Source of the DNA: Chrysomallon squamiferum
Taxonomy: Eukaryota > Mollusca > Gastropoda > Neomphalida > Peltospiridae
NCBI GenBank assembly: GCA_012295275.1
Contig: CM022671.1
Span: 12,712,678 to 12,776,677, forward strand
DNA length: 64,000 nt
Direction: 5' to 3'
The notes under the pieces are model-generated. The model did not search any database. It was given only the letters and a program-made list of their open reading frames with translations, and was not told where the DNA came from. Below are positions 12,401 to 26,400 of this stretch, piece after piece. The position numbers were made by a program, and so were the translations under genes. How positions within the stretch are numbered: the stretch's first letter is position 1; every line of letters begins with the position of its first letter.

Positions 12401-15400
12401 ACAGTCTGAATTAACCATAACTGATAAGACACTGCTTTTTTTGACAGTGTACCATCCTACTTATTTATATTGTAAGTTTTCTTATTAAATAGTTCATATT
12501 AAATGTGCCGGAAGATATTTTTAAGAAAACACAAGGAGGAGGAGGAGTTATTTTAATAATAAAAGAGAGGAGTTTTATAAAAGTAAAGACCTAACAAGAA
12601 TATATTTTATGTTAGTATGTTTTCTTTGTCATAATTTCAATTTGTTGTCAAAATAAGTCCATACACAATTTATTACCACCTTTTTAATCCATAATATATT
12701 ATACAATTGTCAACGTGGTACTGTATGTTAGCACTTTTATTAGCATTCTAATTTTTGAAAAAATATAATTTCCTTGGGGAAATATTTTTTTGGTAGGATT
12801 CAGTCAGTTTTCATGAATTCATAAAACATAGATTGAGGTTGGTTTATATTTAATGTATTTGGGTACGTTTTGTATAAATATGTATCTATGTGTTTTATAT
12901 TTTTTATTACACACACACACGTACACACACACATATATATATATATGAAACATCTATATGAGTGTACATTGTAATGTGTGTATGTACATCTTGTATATGA
13001 AAGAATACCTGTGCAGCATGTATTTTAAAATTACAACTAGTATATTTTATTTATTTTTAAATTATTTAAAAGAATAAGAATATGAAAATAAAAATAAAAA
13101 TGAAAAATTGCAATCATAATTTAATTTACTAAATAACAACTATAAATTATTATAGTAGATTTGAATAAAGGATAATTTACATTATATCCAGTTCTATCAA
13201 GTGTTTTATCAGGTTCATCAACTTCAGTGATATCTATTCTATTGTAAGTCTAAAGTTAAGAAATATATCCCATGAAGTGGATATATGTTCCAGTTTTTTA
13301 TATCATATATCAAAACCTAATAATTAATCATCTAATATAGCTAACATTAAACCACTAAAATTTTACACCAGTCATGATTATATAGACCATTTTAAAATAA
13401 TACTAGATTATACTGCATACAAATCATTTTTGTCCTGCTTGAATAAGATAAATCATTACAGTCAAACAACATAATCAATCTAGTCAATTATTTTTTCTCT
13501 TTAGTATTACCAGAAAGAGAACAAAAATTGCTTACTATGAATTATTAATGGAAATACTGACAACTTAGTTAATCAATAATTATACTAACATTAGCTGTGC
13601 CTTTGGATTAAAACCAAAAGTGTCATGATTTAAAAGTGCTGTTGAAATACAGCTGCTGAAAACCAGAATGATATTTTAAAAATAAAAACATAACAACAAA
13701 AACAAATAACTAAATAAAAATTTTGATTCTGTTAGTTTATTAGAAAACCACTATTTCAGTTATTAACAATCATGTCCTCCTAAAAATAAATAACATTTAA
13801 CAAGCACATTTAATAATAATTTTATATAATATTTTTACAAGGAAGCCCCTTGTACAATGAACTTTTATACTCAGTAAAGTAGGCAGCATACAACGACAGC
13901 CAAAAAATACATGTAAATAAAAATAAATATTTAGAAACCAATAATATCTATACCGGTACATTAACAAATTTAATAAAACAATTATAAGCAGATATGATCT
14001 AAATCAGTTAAAAATAAAAACACCAGTATGTACATTTGTTTCAATCAACAATGGATTTCTCAAGCATTATTTTTTTTTTTTTTTTTTTTAAAAGGTTTAT
14101 GAGCTTGAATTACTAATTTTTAAGACTTGCATGATTTGCTGGGTTTAACCACACACATACACATGTATGTACATGTCTTGTGTGTAGATGTATTGCACAA
14201 CAGTACTTTATATTTTTTTAAATAATAATAAATAATAAATAAAATTTCAAAAAGAATTCTGATACATTTTAGATGGTAAGATAAATTTAAAAAATAATAA
14301 TAATGATGAAGAGTTAAAACTTTTATTCTTCAATAATAAACTAAAATTAGTATGTTTTATTGGTTAGTTTGTGCTATTTTATTATTTATAAACTGGCAAA
14401 GTAAACAGGTATTTAAAATACATTTCAGAAATAATAGATAATCATTTAAAACTTATTTCTATTATTACTTTTAAAAATAGTTTTAACAAATTTAAATTGA
14501 GAATTAATTTTGTTTCTTTTGCATTCCAAAACTTGTTGATTATAAATATATTATAAATACCTGTGGGTCTATACATAGGATCAGTTTATTGGCTACATAT
14601 TCACTGTACAATTGAAATCACAAAAATTATTTTCAAATGTAATAAACAATTTCATGGTAACGTTATGTTAATAGTTATTATTTTGGAGGCAATTTATTTA
14701 TTTTTATTTTTTTATGCATGCATTTTTTTTTTTTTCATCTCTGTGCTTTAATTTATTCCTTTCATTCATTTCTTCCTTCTTTTTTTCTTTAATTATTATT
14801 ATTGTTATAATTTTTAAAATTATTTTTCAAATATTTATATAATTTTTAAATCCTTTTTGCTGCACAAATGATTTGATATCTGAATCCTGTAGCAAAATAT
14901 TCTGCAACCAATAACCTAAACGACAAAACCAAAACTCATATTTTAATTTACCAAACATGATGTAGTTACCAAAAATAATGCTGTAATATCAAACAGTATT
15001 ATAATAATATCTTAATAAAAATAGTAAAAATGTTTTATCATTTCAATAATATAGTGATAAAAACAACAAAGCACATCAAGGGAGATAAATACAGATTTAA
15101 TTATAAAGGGGAGTAATGGAGCAGTTAAATATTGTGACCAAGTGATTAGCCAGTAAACATACATAATGGCTCAATCGATAATAAATAAAAACAGTACTCA
15201 ATACATGCCTTTATAAAACATGCCTTCTCCATTTCATCAGTATTTGCATTAATATGATAAATAAATGGTAGAAAAAGAAGAGTGTCAAGCTGAGATATTT
15301 CTAAAAGCAAGATAGTGTGAACTTGTTCTGTTCTGATTTACAAAATTAGTCAAAGTCTTGATTAAAATACTTTTTTTAAAACATAACTAATAGATATTTT

Positions 15401-15749
15401 AATATATCTTAAAATGGGATGCCCAGAATAGAGATTTGTATCTATTTAGATTTCTAAATTAAATTTTTAAGATTTTGCATACTCTGTATCAAATAAGTAA
15501 TACATTTTAAACAGTAAATACATTTCCTATTGGATATTATTTTACTTATCATGTACTCTGTCTTTACTAACTTTTGCCAGAAATCACTAATGATTTAATT
15601 GGTAGCTTTATTTGTGTTCTATAGATTAAGAATGATTTAATAATTTAATTAATGTGCATGTGTGTGTGTGTGTGAGTAGCTGTTCAAATTACAACAGAAA
15701 AATAATTCAGCCCCTAAATCTCTTTATCTGATAAATAAATGTTTATATA

Positions 15750-15785
<36 letters not shown>

Positions 15786-16336
15786 TTTTTCCTATTACAT
15801 TTAATAAAATATTTTTGAAAAAAATGAGATCTGAAAACAACTAGCCAGTTTGATAAATTAATTTGAAAACAAATATATTGCTATAAAATTTTAATTATGG
15901 GGAACTGATATTTGTTTCAGTTTTACCTGGCAACTGGTACAGCAGACCTATCAGATTTTAACTTTCACTGAGTGAAAAAATAGAGAATTTGTTAATGCAT
16001 ATATATTTTTACATTAATTCATAAAAGTATTGCAGTGATAAATGTTTTTTTAAATTCTTTTCAAATGCACACACACACACACATACACCCACACACAAAC
16101 ATACACAGGCAATAACTGACTAGATCTAAAATTACTTTTTCTACAGCCTTGTTATTCAAATCAATGGCCAAATGTTACATATGCCTCTAACTCTACCTAG
16201 TATATTCTAAAATAATATTTATGTTTTATAACTATAGTCTAATGTAATTATAGGTATCAGCTGATTATCACATTTTCTCTCTTCTCAGTGCTATTTGCAA
16301 TGTGTATATGTAGGAAGCTGCAGGTTAAATCCAGTG
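9443..16336. other. 6.9-kb gene-free region
   Basis: No exon recognised on either strand. The DNA is very AT-rich, with a degenerate tandem repeat at 9548-9790, AT run at about 12052-12077, CA/TA runs at about 12908-12945, poly(T) at 14069-14090, TG run at 15658-15674, ATT run at about 15750-15784 and CA run at about 16070-16095. No transposon ORF is visible. Confidence 0.55.
9548..9790 (+). repeat. degenerate tandem repeat, about 4 copies
   Basis: Four diverged copies of a motif close to ATGAAG-ACAT-TCTTGAGGCATTATGGAC start near 9548, 9610, 9677 and 9740, a period of about 62-66 bases. It sits just beyond the UGCG remnant. No coding sense is apparent. Confidence 0.5.
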
Positions 16337-19300
16337 TTACATGATTGCCTTCTCCAGTCGGTTTGCTTGATTTGACGTCTTGGCTGTGTCACGAAGTTGT
16401 GAGATGAGATTGTCTTTCTTGAGATCAACAGTTATCACCTGAAGTGAACAAAATAAAATTATCACAAGTAGTTTTGTTAAGTACCTGCATGTCAAAATCT
16501 GTATCATAAGATACGTCAAAGAGAACAATGGAAAAAACACTACATGCAGTAACAACAGAAGAAAGATTAATTGCTCCTCATCTCAAAACCTCAGGTACAC
16601 ACCATAAACAGTCTTTATTAGTTCATTTGAATAGTAGATTTCCAGTGTATCTTGTATCTTGTATTAAATATATTAGTCATTTTTTACAATTAAAGAAAAA
16701 AACTTAATAGAGCTTTGGAAGCATTTTAGGATATATATAATTCTTGTATAACTTACATGATCTCTGTTAATTTTCAGCCTATTAATAACTATGCAAGAAA
16801 CTGTATTAACTGAATTACTCAAGTTTTAACATAACTAGTCTGTCTGTTTGTCTGTATGTACCTGACCACCTCGTGTAATTCCTAAAATACCCTGTGTGTC
16901 TGTGTTGAGCGATGAGGCAAAGATGATGTCCATGGAGATGCGGGTACAGCAGAGACAGGTGGCAGTTTCCATGTCACACAGATACAGATAGCTGTATTTA
17001 GTGACAACAAACAATAACCCGTACTGACTAGATACCTGAAATACGTTAATAGAAATGTTTGACCATTTATGCATATAACAGTCTATATTGACTAGATAAC
17101 GACAGCAGGTTAAATATATTTATACTGTAAGTACTGTAACAAATAATAGTCCAAATTGACCAGATACCTAAAAGAATAACAGAAGATTAATCAAAATATA
17201 TTTATACTGTAAGTTATGTAAAAATTAATAGTCTATACTGACTAGATACCTAAAATAACAGCATCTGTGTGAATCAATATTGTAAGTTTATTGACAAATA
17301 ATACAATACATTTGGACTAAAGAACTAAGTATTAACAACAGTACTAATTAAAAATACATAAACCATGCACACTTAAGAATACATAAATGACACAAATTTC
17401 AGAATTCTGATAAAATAAATGTAAGATTTTCATATTTACTGCATTGTTTAAAAGAATCTTTAAAGAATAATGCACCAGGATGTATTATATAAAGACAGCT
17501 TACCTGAAGGGCTATTGGGAAATCATATCTATCAAAATCATCCATAAACTGAATGTGATCATAACTACTTCTTGGTGCAAAATTTCCTGGCTTGTATGGA
17601 CGAAGTTCTATTACATGGACCTATCAGGTGAAAAACAAAGTCACAGTACATGAAAAAGTGTTAAAAAATAATTAATTAATAAAGCAAATTTAACAAAAAA
17701 AGAAAGGAAAAATGTAATGACACATTCTGCACTATGGCTGTATAACCTATAATTATTTAGGTGTATAGGTATATGTATATATGTGTATGTCTATGTCTAT
17801 GTGAGTGTATATACTATATATATGTATATCTTCATTCATCATCTATTCCAAAACTCTGTTCTTATTTTTCTTTTTTCTGTAACTGACTCCTTTTTTCATT
17901 TTATCTCTCTTCCAAGTCTTTCGTTTTCTCTACATGCACCTCAGCTTTTCTCAACCTCTAAGTTGATCCCTGGCTCTTTTTAGCTCTTTCAAAATCGTTC
18001 CTTTTCTGTCTATCCATAACTCACCTTTATTTTTTTTTAAATATTTCTGCCTATACCCTGCCTCCTTTTATCTATTTCTAAACTTTTCCTTTTCTTTCTA
18101 TATCTCACCCCTTTCAAACATCTGACATGCTCAATCACTTCCAAAAATGTGTTCACCTTGCCATGATTATGTGAGTCTCTAGAACCGACACAGAAGGTTG
18201 TGGAAGGAAAAGGATTGTCTACAAACTTGTAGAGTGCAAAGCAGACAGCATGTGAGTTGATACACTGTGTGATATCTTCATCCACACTGAACAACTGTGT
18301 GATCCCTGCTATCCTCTCATCCTAAAAAGAATTACATAGCTGATGCAAATACATGAACTATTTTTTTATGCTTACTGTTTTAATTTTATAATAACAATAA
18401 AACTCCCTTATTTTCATATGTAATCTAGAACAAATGTGGCCTCTATCATTTCTGAAATCCTGGTCTCAGGTATTTTGTTTTTCCTTTCTGATTAAAAATT
18501 AAAGGTTGTAAAATATCATCATTACCTCAGGTACCAGCCCTGTGACAGCTAACCATTTTCTTTCAGGATCCACCTTGTATGATACAATTTCACTGAATGC
18601 TAATCTGCTGTGTCTAGAAAACATCTTCTCTGGCGTTGAATCTTCTAAAAATAAATATAAAAAAATAAAAATAATAATATAATAAATTAAAAAAATAAAG
18701 AACAGTAACAGAAACTATCAACAGGAAGCCTTTCTGTTTGCACTGTTTATTTTAACCTATGCTTTACTTGTGCTAGAATATATGTATCTCTCTGTCTCCC
18801 TTAGTTTAAAATAAAAGCAAAGTACAGAGGTATCATCTAAGGATCAACAGCAGTAGCATTCATAAAATATATCATAAACCTTTTTAACAGTAATGAATAA
18901 ATAAACAGTTTTTGAAGTTAAAAATTATGTTGCATCATAAAAAACATATATATATTTTCCTTGATAATGATATTATAGGACAGAAACCCATTATTGTCAT
19001 TCCACAATTTATTTTTATCATATGCATCAAATTTAAGATATCATATATATGAGCTTTTTTAAAAAAAACAACAACAGGAAAGCTGATTAGATAGCCTTTT
19101 ATTTATTAAGGTTGTTACTCGAACAGGATATAATACATATGATAAATGATCCTGTTGACACAGTGCTACTGTTTGTTCTTATTACCTTAGATGAAATCCC
19201 TACATCTGGCTCCCATCTTAATAACATACACACATGCACATTTAATAAAATATAAAATAAAATAACATATTAAAAATATAAATTAATTAAATAAGGTAAA

Positions 19301-22300
19301 TTACCATAAGTAAAACAACTGACCTTGTTCAACCAACCAGTGATATATGGCCATCTCGGTAACCATACCAATAATATCCGAGTTGACCCATGTCCAGTAC
19401 ACCACATGTTCATGTAGTTTAGTTTTGTTCATTAGTGTCTTGGTATCCAGATTAAACACTTCAAATCTCATAGCAGCTGCAATAAAAATAAAGATGTTAC
19501 ATTTAGTAGTTGAAGTAGAAACACTTTAGTATACTTTATTTAGAGAACTCTTTAAAAAAAAAAAAAACTAACAGAAAGTTCTTCTTTTTTCATTATTTTA
19601 AATTATTTGTAAATTATATTTATAAAAAATGTATTCCTTAATAAAATTATATTAAGAAATTCATCATGATATGCATATCAAGTTAAAAAGCTTCAAATTA
19701 AAAATATCTTAGTTGTAAACCTTTGAGTGCTATAACTGGTTTAGTTGGGTTCATGAGAATCGAATCAGCACTTGTCTGACCTGCATATTGTATGCTGCCA
19801 TCTTTGGGGTTTAATACTGTTACCTGGAATGTAATATGTTAGAACATCAGAACAGTATCATAGCCAAAAACTCATACTTTATGCAAACATACTTAAATAT
19901 CACATACACTGCTATGTAAGCGTGCACGCAGGTGAATATCTATATGTTTATATGTTACCAAAGTTGATAAAGGTAATTCACATGGTAAAATAATTAAATC
20001 TTTGAACATTCTTAAATCCCCTTTTGCTACAAACATAGCTTTCATATCAAATTAACTAAAATGAAAAGATTTAAATGTTGAAAAATATTTAGAAGAGATA
20101 AATTAGAAAAATTTCTAATGTTCATTCTTAGGGGTTTCAACATTTTTCTTTTAACAAGTTGCCATTTTTTTCAACATCAAGGTACAATCTTAGTAAACAC
20201 TGTTTAATAATAAAGATGATTTGCTGAGTGCACTTTTCTCCTGAGAGTGGAGCTCGAATGAATTTACAATATGGACAAAATCTGAATCAAATGGCAAACC
20301 ACAAAGGATACACAACAGGCTCTGATATTATTACAAACCAGATTTAAATAATAATTTACGTAATTTAATCAACACCTTATGAAAAGAATTATCACTAACA
20401 AGAATATTCAAACAGAATTCAGGAGGTTCTGGTTGAGGAGAATCGACATAATGAGATGCTTTCTGACTCAGATGTAAACCACCTTTGGCACCATGACTTA
20501 CTGCATTGTTTGTGTAGTTGCTGTAATTCCACCCTCTTTAAAGAATGATGTATTTTTGAAAGGAGTATGTTGCTAAAAAATAGTCAAGAGATTTTACAGA
20601 AGCTTTTTATCAAGGTTTTCACCCACTTTTGGGAAGTAAATACATTTATACAGGTCATCCAAATGAAGCTAATATACTAAACTTCTATTTCATTGAGTTT
20701 GTTTGTAAGAAGAATGCTTATAGTGTTAATACTTTATGCATAAAATGTAGTGTATAAGCAATGTTTGCGATACATGATCTTAGATCCATAACAAGATGTC
20801 AGCTATCCACTGCACTTCTGAATAAGATTAAACACTTTTTTTTCACAATATGAGATATATATAATCAGAAAGATAAGGCTTCAGATTTTCCAGTAATGCA
20901 AGTTTTGTAGAGATAGAACCTTAAACTGAGAACAAATAATGCATTCAAGTCAGTAAATAGGTCAAAACAGTATGGAAGACTATAATATAAGTGCTTTGGA
21001 ATATCTAATGAAAAGGAAAAATATTATATGAGGTGATTTTGCCATTTAACAATATACAATTATATATGGAACTTTTCTTCAGGCCAAAGCACACAAGCAT
21101 ATGACATATTATAAGTCATGTAACCCAGGCAGGCTACATAGATTCAGTTTATCAATACTTCAATACTATTTAATTGGTCAACATGACATGAAACAAGCTA
21201 CTTACAGTGGCCTTATTACTTGGATCATTTCTGTTACTATGTCGCACTGAAATCCATCGATCTGAGGTCATAGAAACTCTTGACCATGTCACCTGATCCA
21301 GCGGAATTCCAATATCAGTCAACTAAAAGAAAAATTATTTACAGTTTAAAATAAATTAATTTCATATTGTAGCAATCACATCAAAAATTAAGTGCACATA
21401 AATAAAGATAAAATATGACTAAAATGATATTAATGTTCTGTGAGTATGTGTGTTTGTCTGTACACACACACACGCACACAGACACACACACATACACATA
21501 AATATTAAATTTAAAAAAAGGAACAAAAACTTAAATGGATGGATGAATTGTTATTAGAAAGTGTGTCTGAGGGTTTGTGTTTGTATATATGTGCATGTGT
21601 CTGTATGTGTGTAGGTAAAAGTTAGATATCTATATTCCCATATACATCAACCACTATTTAACACCTAATAACTGTCACTAGTATTTTCTTTAATGTTGTA
21701 TTTGCAAATTCTCTGATTTGTTTCTTATTAATGCCTGTTACACTGTATTATAAATCTGAAGGAAAAAAAATCGTATTAATGATGTAATTTTATGTATATA
21801 TAATATGAAATAAGATGAATTCTCTAAAATTAAATGACACAAAGAATTACAAAGTTTAAAAACTGTTTGTGTGAACTATGAAGATTATTTTCTGTATGGT
21901 ATGATTGTGCCTCTCATGATAATGTTATTCAGTGCACATTATAGTTTTTAATGCATCAATACTTTTGAAAACAATTATGAATTTATACATTATACATAAT
22001 TTAGAATTTGCATTCATTTTTAAATTATGCAAGCTCTTAGCTTCCAAAAACAATAGATCTAGGAAAAGGCAAAAGGAGAGAAAGAGAAAGTCAGGAGGAG
22101 CCTAAAAGCCACAAATATCATTTGGCCTTCAACTGTAAGCTATGCCAGGTCTTCAGCACTGTATTTAAAAAAAAAAAAGTTTCCATAACTTTTTTTCTTT
22201 TCAGTTATGCTTGATATTGATAATATGTAAGAAATATGTACTTTCACAACAGATGTAAATTAGAACTGCATACAAAATAGGTATGAGTATCAAAAAAATA

Positions 22301-23414
22301 TATATATTGTGATTATTATGTACTTTTACATGTTCATTATCTCCCAAACACAAACACACAGATATAAATATTTATAAGTACAAATTGGCAACAACACTGT
22401 TAACTTTTTTCATTATGCATTCAAAGTCTTTTATGGTGGAATACAGTGGATATACTAAAAAACATAAACACTAGTAATAAATAACATTCTGATACAAGTG
22501 TCAGTGCTATCTTTTATTACAGCCTTTTAACTGATTGTAAAACTATAAATACATGTAACAAACAGAACTGTGACAAATTGAAGAATGATTACTTTCATGC
22601 CATTGAATATGGATTGAATTCAACAAACTGTCACTTTCAACTAGTCAGTGAAAGTAAAAATACATTATTTTCAATTGGTAACTTATGCTATTCAAGTTGC
22701 TTAAGAAAAGCCACAAGATTTGACCATTGGTAATAAAAACATATATGTGAATGTGTGTGTGCGTGCATGGAACAGGTTGTCAATGTAAACAAAATTAAAT
22801 TTTGTTTGCTTCTACACACTTTGGCTGGATTTTCTAGCCTATAAGACAACATCCATTCAAGATGTAAGTTATTTAACATTATTATTTTATATAATATGAA
22901 TATATCAAACAATTTCAAAGATAACAACTGTACATTACTATTTTACAAAGAATGCTTTTGTTTTTCTTTAATAAAGAATGAAAAATATAAATATGTGCTT
23001 TTTTATCAAGAAATATGCTGTGTTTTCTTAATGTTTCTTATCACTTGTTTCAACATGTAGAGCAGGTTAATATTCTTCTTTTTTTAATCTGTCTGCTAAG
23101 ATCTTTAATTTTAAATGCACTGTACATTAATAGTCATTTTCAATTCCATTTTTTTTTTTTTTTTTTAGTTTAATTAGATCTTGGTCAATGTTAACAAGCA
23201 TAATGGAAGGTAAGCTAATTTATATACAGCAATGAAATATAAAAATACATAAGGTTTCTTATATATATATAAACACTTAAATATTAATACACATTATAAA
23301 GTTTTTAGAAAGAAAGAATATTAATAAACCTCATTTTAATTTAAACGTTATTAAAAACAATTTAATTAAAATTTATTATTACTAATATTATTGTTGTTGT
23401 TTTTGTTGTTGTTG

Positions 23415-23463
<49 letters not shown>

Positions 23464-26400
23464 AGATCTAAAGAACGTAAATATTCAAGAAAATCTGACT
23501 GAAACTCATGCCCAGGAAACAGTTAACAAAATTCTTCAAACTAATGGATGGGTTACCATATCTGGAATTCAAGGTAATGGAAAGACAACTCTAGCATTCC
23601 AGACAGCTCAAAAATATCAACAGATGGGTTATACAGTGAAAATAGTTCCAGACTTGGAATCATTCAACAGCAGTGTGTTTATAACCTCAACAGAAAATGT
23701 ACTGTTAGTGTTTGATGATGTTTTCAGTTTTGACAACTTCACATCAGTGAATTCAATATTATCTCTAAACAAATTTTTAGATAACCTTGAAAACTGGTCA
23801 AAACAAAAAAACCTAGACCCATCATACAGGATCAGTAATGATAGAAAAAGAATGATTTGGATATGCTCTGATAGAAAACTAATGTTCACTACAACAACAA
23901 AACAACTGAATGATGCCATAGCAATTTTCCCTATATTAAGAAATACATGGTTCAAGGCATCTACAGTGATTGACATCAGTTCCAGATTTCCTCTCACTGA
24001 AAAATATAAACAGCTTCTTTTACAAAACCATCTGAAGCAGGATACTTTGAGCAGAGACATTGTCATTGCTGGTTCCATACCAGAATCATCACAACTAGGA
24101 TTTCCACTGACTTGCTTAATACTTAAACAGTTTGAAGAGTTTCAGAAGGACTGTACTGCATTTCTTCAAGACCCACTGAATTACATAATCAGTAAGATTC
24201 AATCACTGTTGGAAGCTAGAGACAGTATCACAGTCTTGCTCTTATTAATGGTTGTAAACAATGGCAAACTATCATTAGACAACCTAAAAAGATCATCCAG
24301 CAAACTGATAAACCAGCTCAACAGTATTGCATCTCACACTGATATTGGTATGTCCAATGTTATTCAGTCTATACTGAAATTAATAGAAGATGAAAGAGAA
24401 ATTTGTCTTTCAACACAGAAAGACAAAACAGAATTAAGCATGATCAGTCCATCAATATTCAATATGCTGGTATACTGCACAGGACTTGTATATCCAAACT
24501 TCCTCATAGATCAATGTCCTTACAATCTTCTTGCAAACAGGATGAAGGTGCCAATGACTGGAGATACATATTATATTAAAATGAAGAACAAACATCACAT
24601 TCTGCTGGTTCAGAGACTTGTATGTGAAATAGCTGAAGGCAACTTTGATGGGCCCATTGAGGACAGTTCCTGGCAAAATCCAGAAATAGCTGACAGTGTA
24701 ATAAAAGAACTGGAAAACCATAGAATGTTTCATACCTTAACTCACAGTCAGGATTCAAACAACGGACTACATTTCTTATTCTGGGCAGCACGTTGTCTTT
24801 CTACTAAACTGCTCCAAAAAGCCATGGATACTGACTATTTCAGCATAGAAGAAAAGATGGAAGGAATAATATCTTGTTGTATTTGTGGAAACACTACAGC
24901 ACTGGACATTTTTCTTCAGCACAGTCTGCTGGATTCAAATGTATTTTGTACAGAAGTTAAAAACAAGAACAAACAAAATTTACAAAACAGACAGACATTA
25001 CAGATGTTCAGTAGAAGAAATGATAAACCAATTCACATTGCATGCAAATATGGTCATACTGATACAGTGTTAAGAATCTTGAAGGATGGGATAGATATTG
25101 AATCCCGAGGATCTGGTAACATGACACCACTGCTGACAGCTGTAACCTGGGCCCATTCATCTCTTGCTAAAATTCTCATAAATGAAGGTGCCAATATAAC
25201 AGCTGTTGATTCTGCTGGACAAAACTGTTTGCACAAAGCCTGTTACTTAGGCCTTGAAGATTTGGTTTCCTTTTTGCTGAAAGAAGATATCAATATAAAT
25301 GAGCCTGACAAAAACAATAATACTTGTCTCCATCTGGCATACAATGGGAACAATAAGATTATTGTAAATATGTTGCTAGAAAAGAAAATTGACATCAATG
25401 CAAGAGGACATCATCTTAGAACACCTATAATGGAGGCCAGTCACTATGGTTTCGCTGACTTAGTTAATTTCCTCCTCGAACAAGGTGGAGACATTCATTT
25501 GACAGATGAGCATGGAGATAATTCACTTATGATAGCATGTGAATATGGTCACAGAGAGGTAGTTAAAGTGCTTTTAAAGTCAGGACTAGATATCAATGGC
25601 ACAGGCAGATGCAAAAGGACACCATTAATGACAGCTGTTGTTTCAAGGTCACTAGAACTTGTAGAGTTCCTCATAGAACAAGGAGCAGATTTCTCCCATA
25701 CTGATATCTATGGACTGAACTGTCTGATGCTTGCTTGTGCAAAAGGTTGCACTGACATTGCAGTATTCTTTATAAGTATTGGGATGGACATAAATGACAA
25801 AGGAAAAACAGAATTCTCTCCACTTTTGTTTAGCTGTTTTTCTGGATCAGTAGACTTGGTAGAAGAACTAATTCTTAATGGTGCTGACATCAACACTACT
25901 GACAATAACAAAAATAACTGTTTGCTGCTTGCCAGTCAAGAAACAAATATGGATATTGTGCAAAGGTTGGTTAAGTATGGTATAAATGTTGACTGTCAAA
26001 ATAAATGGGAATGGACACCTTTGTTAATTGCCAGCCAGAGTGGATCTGCAAAGCTTGTTCAAGAATTGCTTAACAATGGTGCAAACATAAAAGAAGAAGG
26101 AAACAACAGCTTAGTGCTTTCGTGTTTGAATGGTCATATTAGCATTATGAAAGTACTACTTGATGCTGGAGTTGGTGTGAATGGTAGGAGTTCTTGGGAC
26201 CAGACACCATTATCAGCAGCATGCCATTCACAATCAGTGGAACTGATTAAAATGCTGATTGAGGGAGGAGCTAATATTAATGACAGTGATCACAATGGAA
26301 ATAGCTGCCTGATCACTGCTTGTGAGGTAGGGCAGAGAGATGCTGCTATACAGCTGGTCAGAACTCAGATGGACATCAACTGCAGAGGTGGTGCTGGACA

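Noticed and set aside
22085-22170. Plus-strand frame reading SHKYHLAFNCKLCQVFSTVF, like a matrin-type zinc finger
   Set aside because: Only one Cys pair, no His pair, no supported splice sites; it lies in the clathrin-like intron. Too short to claim.
24452-24791. Antisense frames across the NTPase-ankyrin exon
   Set aside because: Shadow frames of the long coding exon, without family motifs.
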